From Vibrio sp. S17_S38 (GTDB lineage Bacteria > Pseudomonadota > Gammaproteobacteria > Enterobacterales > Vibrionaceae), in NCBI RefSeq assembly GCF_014694375.1, contig NZ_JAAUWW010000016.1:1-64000 (forward strand): a stretch of 64,000 bases of DNA. The letters are read 5' to 3'. Shown piece after piece: positions 58,032 through 64,000 of this stretch (position 1 is the stretch's first letter; every line of letters starts with the position of its first letter). The position numbers and the translations under genes are program-made. Below the pieces are notes generated by a model that ran no database searches, had not been told where the DNA came from, and saw nothing but the letters and a program-made list of their open reading frames with translations.

Positions 58032-59087
58032 ATGTACCAAATTGATGATGTAAGAATTAAAAATGTAAAAGAATTATTACCACCTGTTGCTGTGCTTGAA
58101 AAGTTTCCAGCGACGGAAACCGCGAGTACAACGACATTTGAATCACGTAGCGCTATTCATAATATCCTTGAAGATAAAGATGACCGTTTATTAGTCGTGA
58201 TCGGTCCTTGTTCTATTCATGATACTGAAGCAGCATTAGAATATGGTAAACGCCTTGCTGTATTACGTGAAGAGCTGAAAGGCAACCTTGAAGTGGTCAT
58301 GCGTGTTTACTTTGAAAAACCGCGTACAACAGTTGGTTGGAAAGGGTTGATCAATGACCCATATCTTGATGATACATACCAATTAAACGATGGCGTACGC
58401 ATTGGACGTAAATTGTTGTTGGATTTAACTGATGCAGGCATGCCAACCGCAAGTGAATTTTTAGATATGATCACGCCACAGTACATGGGGGATTTGATCA
58501 GCTGGGGCGCGATTGGTGCGCGTACTACTGAATCCCAAGTTCACCGTGAATTAGCCTCAGGCCTTTCTTGCCCAGTAGGGTTCAAAAATGGTACTGACGG
58601 CAATATTAAAATCGCGACTGATGCTTGCAGCTCTGCGGGTGCTTCTCACCATTTCTTATCGGTGACTAAATACGGTCATTCAGCCATTATTGAAACTGCA
58701 GGTAACCCTGATTGTCACATTATTTTACGTGGTGGCAAAGAGCCTAACTACAGCGCAGAACATGTGGCAGCGGTTAAAGCTGAATTAGCAGGACAAGGTT
58801 TGCGTCAGAAAGTGATGATCGATTTTAGCCATGCAAATAGCTCCAAGCAGTTCCAACGCCAAATGGTGGTAGCTGATGATGTCTGTGCGCAATTAAAATC
58901 GGGTGAAGACGCTATTTTTGGCGTAATGATCGAAAGCCATATCAACGAAGGTCGTCAAGACTTAGTCGATGGTAAAGTCGAAAATTACGGTCAAAGTATT
59001 ACCGATGCCTGTATTGGTTGGGATGATACCGAAAAAGTTTTACGTCAGCTGTCTGATGCTGTCACTGCTCGCCGAGCATCTAAATAA
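58032..59087 (+). CDS. aroG: DAHP synthase, AroG type
   Basis: The first enzyme of the shikimate pathway: phosphoenolpyruvate and erythrose-4-phosphate give 3-deoxy-D-arabino-heptulosonate-7-phosphate. It has 351 residues (E. coli AroG 350). The start MYQIDDVRIKNVKELLPP and the motifs VVIGPCSIHD, EKPRTTVGWKGLINDP and GARTTESQVHRELASGLS follow the Phe-sensitive E. coli enzyme. The isoenzyme specificity (Phe, Tyr or Trp feedback) is inferred from that resemblance. A terminator follows. Confidence 0.92.
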   Translation: MYQIDDVRIKNVKELLPPVAVLEKFPATETASTTTFESRSAIHNILEDKDDRLLVVIGPCSIHDTEAALEYGKRLAVLREELKGNLEVVMRVYFEKPRTTVGWKGLINDPYLDDTYQLNDGVRIGRKLLLDLTDAGMPTASEFLDMITPQYMGDLISWGAIGARTTESQVHRELASGLSCPVGFKNGTDGNIKIATDACSSAGASHHFLSVTKYGHSAIIETAGNPDCHIILRGGKEPNYSAEHVAAVKAELAGQGLRQKVMIDFSHANSSKQFQRQMVVADDVCAQLKSGEDAIFGVMIESHINEGRQDLVDGKVENYGQSITDACIGWDDTEKVLRQLSDAVTARRASK

Positions 59088-59155
59088 TTTTATTTGAAGG
59101 CTTATTTCCCAAGGTGTGATAAATACCAGTAAGCCATTACAGTGAATATGAACAA

Positions 59156-59199
59156 AGCCTAATGACATCCTTTCTCAATGGATCATTAGGCTTTTTTTG
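59156..59199 (+). terminator. Terminator of aroG
   Basis: AGCCTAATGA at 59156-59165 pairs with TCATTAGGCT at 59183-59192, followed by seven T. Confidence 0.88.
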
Positions 59200-59203
59200 T
59201 TTA

Positions 59204-59482
59204 ATTATTATCAATTTATTCGATTATTTTCATAGACAGTATAAATAATACGTCTATCTATTTTGATGTTTAAATTCATCCTTTTCCACCCACTTGTCTG
59301 TATTTCATCTACTTCTTTCACTTCAATTATTTCAATGTGTTCATTTTTTTGTATTCAAATTGTCACACTTATTCGTCTTAATGCTTACTAACTAAGTCAC
59401 TTCAAAATGATGTTTGCGGTAAAAATAAAATAACATTGTGAGGTTTCTGATTATTCGATTTAGCATGAAGAAGAATTAAATT
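59204..59482 (+). other. Upstream region of phnC
   Basis: 279 A/T-rich bp before the phosphonate transporter operon. A TTGTCACAC near 59359 could be half a Pho box, but I find no convincing second half at the right spacing. No gene seen. Confidence 0.35.
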
Positions 59483-60349
59483 ATGTATCTATCAAATGAC
59501 AATACTGCTGTAAATTATTTTGCTCCTGAGCATTTCTTTGAGCAAGATTTGACAGATAGAAAGTTGTCAAACGTTGATCAGAAAACGCAGGTGTTGCAAG
59601 TTAAACAGTTAACTAAAGCCTACAAAGGTGGCAAAAACGTACTTGATAACATCAGTTTTGATTTATACGAAGGCGAATTTGTTGCTGTGATTGGTCGTTC
59701 TGGTGCCGGTAAATCGACCATGTTACACACGTTAAATGGAACTATTGATGCGAGCTCTGGTGATATTTTGGATGTCAGCGGAAATGGCGATAACGTAGTG
59801 ACGATGCCACGTAAGCAACTGCGCTTTTGGCGTAGTCAATGCAGTATGATATTTCAAAATTTCTGTTTAGTACCTCGTTTAGATGTGATGACCAACGTTC
59901 TGCTTGGTCGATTGAGTTATACCCCAACCTGGAAATCTCTTCTGAAAATCTTTGATGATAAAGATCGTGCTAAAGCGATTGAATTATTGAAGTGGTTAAA
60001 AATACTTCCTCATGCACTACAGCGTGCTGAAAACTTATCTGGCGGCCAACAGCAACGTGTTGCGATATGTCGAGCCTTGATGCAAGAGCCAAAAATTTTA
60101 CTTGCAGATGAACCTGTAGCCTCACTCGATCCTAAAAATACCACTCGTATTATGGAAGCCTTACAAAAGGTGAGTAATGACGGTATTGCAGTCATGGTCA
60201 ATCTTCACTCTATCGAATTAGTAAAACAATATTGCACCCGTGTAATTGGACTTGAAAAAGGAAAAGTTGTGTATGACGGAGCGCCAGACGGTTTAACTGA
60301 TGACATTTTACATACCCTTTATGGCGATGAAGTTGATCAATTAAGCTGA
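59483..60349 (+). CDS. phnC: Phosphonate-type ABC transporter ATPase PhnC
   Basis: The ATPase of a PhnCDE-type importer, 288 residues. Walker A is GRSGAGKST at 71-79, signature [15 protein letters not shown], Walker [14 protein letters not shown]. The ABC domain begins near residue 36, so there is an unusual N-terminal extension of about 35 residues; no better internal start is visible, as GTG and TTG codons downstream lack a ribosome site. It heads phnC-phnD-phnE-phnE. Substrates of the family are phosphonates, phosphite or phosphate esters. Confidence 0.88.
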   Translation: MYLSNDNTAVNYFAPEHFFEQDLTDRKLSNVDQKTQVLQVKQLTKAYKGGKNVLDNISFDLYEGEFVAVIGRSGAGKSTMLHTLNGTIDASSGDILDVSGNGDNVVTMPRKQLRFWRSQCSMIFQNFCLVPRLDVMTNVLLGRLSYTPTWKSLLKIFDDKDRAKAIELLKWLKILPHALQRAENLSGGQQQRVAICRALMQEPKILLADEPVASLDPKNTTRIMEALQKVSNDGIAVMVNLHSIELVKQYCTRVIGLEKGKVVYDGAPDGLTDDILHTLYGDEVDQLS

Positions 60350-60404
60350 TTCAGCCGCTTATTTACATAAATAACAACGTATATATTTAATTGGAAAGGA
60401 ACCG

Positions 60405-61328
60405 ATGATGAAAAAAGTACTAAGCCTTGTCGCGATCACTGCTGGACTCTTTACTGCGGCAGCACAAGCGGCACCAGAGATCAATCTTGGTGTCCTTGGT
60501 GGTGAAAATTCAACGGCACAAATTGGTAATAATCAATGTGTAAAATCATTTCTTGAAGAACAAACAGGTGCCACAGTTAATATTCGTAATGCCTCTGATT
60601 ATAGCGCGGTGATCCAAGGTTTATTGGGCGACCAAGTGGACTTAGTGTTGAATATGTCACCTAAATCTTATGCATCGGTTTACTTAAAAGATAAGAGTAA
60701 AGTTGAGCTTGTTGGGATCACAACAGACGATACCGATAATTCAAAAGGTTATCACTCGGTTATTCTAGTGAAAGCAGATAGCCCATATAAGAAATTAGAA
60801 GACCTAAGAGGGAAAGTATTCTCGTTCGCCGATCCTGATTCAACGTCTGGCTTCTTGATCCCAAATAATCAGTTCGAGCAGAAGTTGGGTGGGAATATGG
60901 ATAATCAGTTCAATGGCTTTTTTAGTAAAGTTGGTTTTTCTGGCGGTCATGAACAAGATATTTTAGGTGTATTGAACGGTCAATTTGATGGCGCAGTTAC
61001 GTGGACATCAATGGTGGGCAAGCGTGAAGATGGTTATTCAGCTGGCGCATTACGTAAGGTGAAAGAGAATGGTTTTGATGACCTAATGTCTAATCTTCGT
61101 ATTATTTGGGAATCACCGCTTATTCCAAATGGCCCAACGATTGTACGTGGCAATATGGATCCAGAACTGAAAGAAAAATTAGTGATGGCGGTGAAAAAGC
61201 TGGATAAAGAAGACCATAGTTGTTTCATACAAGCAGCAGGTGGCAAGCTACATTTAACGGATACATCTGTGAGTGAATACCAAACTGTGATTGATTTAGT
61301 TAAGTCTCAACAGAAAACAACACGTTAA
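60405..61328 (+). CDS. phnD: Phosphonate-binding periplasmic protein PhnD
   Basis: A periplasmic receptor of 307 residues with a signal peptide ending AAAQA before APEINLGVLGGE. The type II periplasmic-binding fold shows family segments ASDYSAVIQGLLGDQVDL, FADPDSTSGFLIPN and GAVTWTS. The Ser-Thr-Ser-Gly loop (DPDSTSG) binds the phosphonate oxygens in PhnD. It carries an unusual pair of Cys (QCVKS early and HSCFIQ late) that may form a disulphide. GGAAAGGAACC precedes the start. Confidence 0.88.
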   Translation: MMKKVLSLVAITAGLFTAAAQAAPEINLGVLGGENSTAQIGNNQCVKSFLEEQTGATVNIRNASDYSAVIQGLLGDQVDLVLNMSPKSYASVYLKDKSKVELVGITTDDTDNSKGYHSVILVKADSPYKKLEDLRGKVFSFADPDSTSGFLIPNNQFEQKLGGNMDNQFNGFFSKVGFSGGHEQDILGVLNGQFDGAVTWTSMVGKREDGYSAGALRKVKENGFDDLMSNLRIIWESPLIPNGPTIVRGNMDPELKEKLVMAVKKLDKEDHSCFIQAAGGKLHLTDTSVSEYQTVIDLVKSQQKTTR

Positions 61329-61426
61329 TTAAACATTATTTAGCCACTTATTATTTGGACTTCAAAATACAAATATAAGTGGCTGATTTATTTTATTACG
61401 AACTAAATAAAATCGGATAGATAATT

Positions 61427-62302
61427 TTGGATAATCAATTTGAACATTATTATCATCAAGTAAGATCCAAGCAAAAGCGTGATGCGTTGATGTGGTCTGG
61501 CTTACTGATGGTGTTGTATTTTACTTCTGGTTATTTTGCTGAATTTAGTCTGACGAAAATTATTACCAGTGCACCTCATTTTTTTGATTACTTAACGGAA
61601 ACCATTCCGGTATTAAAATGGGATGTATTATTTGACGGACGTGACGCTCAAGGGCATGCGATTCCTGGTTCATTCATCTATTGGGGTTATCGATTACCCA
61701 TTCAATTACCACTTTTGTGGGAAACGTTTTGTGTAGCAATGGCCGCTACGGTGTTATCGGCAATTATTGCTAGTTTTCTCGCATTTTTTGCTGCCAATAA
61801 TACTTACGCGCCAGCAGGTCTGCGCTGGATTGTTCGTTCTTTTGTTGCATTCTTACGCACAATGCCAGAGTTGGCGTGGGCAGTTATGTTTGTGATGGCC
61901 TATGGAGTAGGGGCTTTGCCTGGATTCATCGCATTGGCGCTGCACACTGTTGGTAGCTTAACCAAGTTATTCTATGAGTCGATAGAAACCACGTCGATGG
62001 AATCAGTCAGAGGCTTACGCGCTTGTGGTGGCAACCGTTGGGAAAATGTCCGCTTTGGTATTTGGCCTCAAGTGAAACCTATTTTTATATCGTACAGTTT
62101 TTTGAGATTGGAAGTGAATTTCCGCTCTTCGACTATCTTGGGCCTAGTTGGTGCCGGTGGTATCGGGCAAGAACTCATGACTAACATTAAACTTGACCGC
62201 TATGATCAAGTAAGCATGACGTTATTGTTGATTATAATCGTGGTAGCTATTTTGGATTCGTTATCTGGTTATTTACGTAAAAAAGTAGTAGGGCAAGTCT
62301 AA
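61427..62302 (+). CDS. phnE: Phosphonate-type ABC permease PhnE (first copy)
   Basis: An inner-membrane permease of 291 residues with about six membrane segments. The coupling loop ESVRGLRACGGNRWENVRFGIWPQ and the segment FRSSTILGLVGAGGIGQ are typical of PhnE. It starts with TTG at 61427, giving MDNQFEHYY; the ribosome site is weak. It ends with TAATG, sharing one base with the next permease gene, so the two are translationally coupled and probably form a heterodimer. Confidence 0.85.
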   Translation: MDNQFEHYYHQVRSKQKRDALMWSGLLMVLYFTSGYFAEFSLTKIITSAPHFFDYLTETIPVLKWDVLFDGRDAQGHAIPGSFIYWGYRLPIQLPLLWETFCVAMAATVLSAIIASFLAFFAANNTYAPAGLRWIVRSFVAFLRTMPELAWAVMFVMAYGVGALPGFIALALHTVGSLTKLFYESIETTSMESVRGLRACGGNRWENVRFGIWPQVKPIFISYSFLRLEVNFRSSTILGLVGAGGIGQELMTNIKLDRYDQVSMTLLLIIIVVAILDSLSGYLRKKVVGQV

Positions 62303-63192
62303 TGATATTAACTAACACAGTGACAGATAATGATCTCAATACATTGCGAAATGAATATCATGAGATTTTTGCTCAACAAAAAAGTTATTTATTTAAATTG
62401 GTGAAGATAGGCGTAGCGATCGTTTTATTCTATGTATTCTTTTTTCATCAATATGGTGTAAATCAGCAAGTGTTCATTAGTGGTAGTCAGCAATTGTTAC
62501 GCTATTTTTCTAATATGTTTATTTGGAAAGATGTATCAAATTGGCCATTTAGTTATTACTACAGTCAAATTTTGATTACATTAGCGATTGTATTTGGCGG
62601 CACCATTACCGCTTCATTAGTGGCGCTTCCTTTGTCTTTCTTTGCTTCTCGCAACATTATGACGGGGCCATTTTCTATTGTTGCTTTTGCGGTGCGTAAA
62701 CTCTTTGATGTACTACGTGGCATTGATATGGCGATTTGGGGAATGATTTTCGTCCGTGCGATTGGGATGGGACCATTGGCGGGTATCATGGCTATTTTCA
62801 TCCAAGACTTAGGATTACTTGGACGTTTGTATGCAGAAGGTCATGAAGCTGCGGATAAAAAACCTTCGAGAGGCTTATCAGCCTTAGGTGCAAGCAGCTT
62901 ACAGAAGCATCGCTTTGGCATCTTTACTCAGTCATTTCCAACTTTCCTAGCACTAACTCTATATCAAATAGAATCTAATACTCGTTCTGCGGCGGTGCTT
63001 GGTTTTGTGGGCGCAGGTGGCATTGGATTGGTTTATGCCGAGAACATGCGCTTATGGAATTGGGATGTGGTGACTTTCATTACATTAAACCTTGTCGTGA
63101 TTGTCATGGTAATGGATATGATCTCAGCCAAATTGAGACAAAAATATATTATTGGCGAAGACGTGCCTTTATTTGAAAGAAAAAAAGGGTAA
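62302..63192 (+). CDS. phnE: Phosphonate-type ABC permease PhnE (second copy)
   Basis: A second PhnE-family permease of 296 residues, related to the first but clearly diverged. It holds the loop RGLSALGASSLQKHRFGIF and NTRSAAVLGFVGAGGIG. Two different permease genes in one phn operon occur in other bacteria. No C-P lyase, phnWX or ptxD follows, so what happens to the imported compound is decided elsewhere in the genome. Confidence 0.85.
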   Translation: MILTNTVTDNDLNTLRNEYHEIFAQQKSYLFKLVKIGVAIVLFYVFFFHQYGVNQQVFISGSQQLLRYFSNMFIWKDVSNWPFSYYYSQILITLAIVFGGTITASLVALPLSFFASRNIMTGPFSIVAFAVRKLFDVLRGIDMAIWGMIFVRAIGMGPLAGIMAIFIQDLGLLGRLYAEGHEAADKKPSRGLSALGASSLQKHRFGIFTQSFPTFLALTLYQIESNTRSAAVLGFVGAGGIGLVYAENMRLWNWDVVTFITLNLVVIVMVMDMISAKLRQKYIIGEDVPLFERKKG

Positions 63193-63199
63193 ACAACAG

Positions 63200-63231
63200 A
63201 GTTTGAGAGAAGAATGTTCCTCTCTCAAACT
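63200..63231. terminator. Convergent hairpin between phnE and the GST gene
   Basis: AGTTTGAGAGA pairs with TCTCTCAAACT around a 10-base loop. Its last base is the first base of the GST stop codon. T tails are short on both strands. Confidence 0.6.
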
Positions 63232-63902
63232 TAACTCGTTTTTGATTCCATCAGCACATCACTACGATTGACCAGCCATAGTTCATGCTTTGTCATTACC
63301 TTACTGAACATTCTGCTTTGTAAATAACGATCTAGCCAGTGTCTCAACTTCGGGTAGGGAGATTGTAAATACCATTGCCTTTCTACCCTGGCAAACTGGC
63401 GAATAAAAGGAAGTAATGCCAAGTCGGCAAGGCTTTCTTGAGCGGCCATTAAAAAGGAATGTTGAGTTAAACGGTTTTCTAATTCAGAAATATAGCCCTC
63501 ACAAGCTTGGCGACATTCTACAAGGTTGGGTTCGTGGTAACGCTTAGCGGCTCGATAAGCCTCAAGGCAAGGTTTGAATTCACTATCAAATTGATGAATT
63601 AATGCCAACATGCTGACGAGCATTTCGGGAGCACTGGCTAATAATAAGCCGTCTGGATCACTTTCACTTAACGCCCATAACATCACCTCAAGACTTTCTT
63701 CAATTACCTCTCCATTACTTGTTACTAATACCGGTACTGTGCCTTTAGGCGAAGCGACTAGCATTTCAGCTGGTTTATCGCGTAAGACAATATCGCGTAG
63801 TAACACTGGCAGTTGAGATTGATAAATTGCCATTCTGGCGCGCATGGCAAACGGGCAATTTCTCAATGAATAGAGGATGGGCAACGGATTATTTTCATGC
63901 AT
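63231..63902 (-). CDS. Glutathione S-transferase family protein
   Basis: A 223-residue protein with an N-terminal thioredoxin-fold domain (residues 8-85) that starts ILYSLRNCPFAMRAR, with Cys16 in a CPF motif as in glutaredoxin-2 and omega-type GSTs, and an all-helical C-terminal domain with ESLADLALLPFIRQFARV. The GSH-binding segment is GTVPVLV...VIEESLEVMLW. Such proteins reduce glutathionyl mixed disulphides or detoxify electrophiles; the substrate is unknown. It is convergent with the phn operon. Confidence 0.83.
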   Translation of the reverse strand: MHENNPLPILYSLRNCPFAMRARMAIYQSQLPVLLRDIVLRDKPAEMLVASPKGTVPVLVTSNGEVIEESLEVMLWALSESDPDGLLLASAPEMLVSMLALIHQFDSEFKPCLEAYRAAKRYHEPNLVECRQACEGYISELENRLTQHSFLMAAQESLADLALLPFIRQFARVERQWYLQSPYPKLRHWLDRYLQSRMFSKVMTKHELWLVNRSDVLMESKTS

Positions 63903-64000
63903 GAATTTTCTTTTTCCTCTACGCTTAAATGAAAGCTTAAATGTACTCTGAAATGGATTAATTTACCTCAATGATACTCATCTGCAACATATACAGGTAT

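Noticed and set aside
1..64000. tRNA, rRNA genes and CRISPR arrays
   Set aside because: None was found by eye: no regularly spaced direct repeats of CRISPR type, no cas-like protein, and no tRNA-like cloverleaf noticed; a covariance search could still find a small RNA.

Overview
The window looks like part of a Vibrio (Vibrionaceae) chromosome. The signs are a chromosomal integron cassette array with a VCR-type attC site and a CARB beta-lactamase cassette at the left edge, a low G+C content judged by eye, and E. coli-like mal, bcs, aroG, lplA, speG and talB genes together with chitinase, PTS and TRAP transport genes. I do not name a species.

Layout. 1-2500: distal end of an integron array. 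It holds a cassette ORF whose 5' end seems cut by an insertion-sequence end, then blaCARB, a VOC-family protein and a GFA-family protein, with three recognisable attC sites. 2600-7530: a leftward PTS operon for a beta-glucoside such as cellobiose (EIIC, EIIB, GH1 phospho-beta-glucosidase, EIIA, LacI regulator), with two tandem palindromic operators in front. 7760-12550: kduI, a TRAP transporter (dctPQM) and an IclR regulator, apparently for hexuronate or pectin-derived sugars. 12600-16450: a DMT permease, a GH13 amylase and maltoporin lamB. 16900-31440: a complete E. coli-type cellulose locus, bcsEFG leftward and bcsRQABZC rightward. 31450-37130: malK divergent from malEFG, with MalT-like boxes between. 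37280-42790: a lipoprotein, a LapB-type secretion ATPase, a truncated LapD-like protein and the C-terminal part of an RTX adhesin. 42800-46740: nasA and cobA behind a sigma-54 promoter and an ANTAR-type antitermination leader. 46780-64000: mostly housekeeping genes (RRM protein, yehS, talB, GH18 chitinase, speG, EIIABC PTS, prolyl aminopeptidase, lplA, cold-shock protein, aroG), a phosphonate-type ABC transporter phnCDEE and a GST.

The main discovery is that three biofilm genes or gene pairs controlled by c-di-GMP are interrupted. bcsA has an in-frame TGA exactly where E. coli BcsA has Trp. bcsC has an in-frame TGA at codon 72. Both stops sit in the same hexamer, TTGACC, and the rest of each reading frame is intact with its motifs conserved. 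In the adhesin locus, a LapD-like gene and an RTX adhesin, on opposite strands, both lack their 5' parts and meet head to head near 41160. That is what a single deletion across a divergent promoter region would leave, although misassembly is possible. Either this lineage has recently lost cellulose and large-adhesin biofilm functions, or the two UGA codons are read through.

The second notable element is the nasA leader. It has a sigma-54 promoter, two hexaloop hairpins with A at loop position 1 and G at position 4, and a strong terminator that overlaps the second hairpin. This is the expected architecture for NasT/NasR-type antitermination. Both binding-protein-dependent transport operons (TRAP dctP/dctQ and malE/malF) also carry a strong hairpin between the binding-protein gene and the membrane-subunit genes, which probably sets a high binding-protein to permease ratio.
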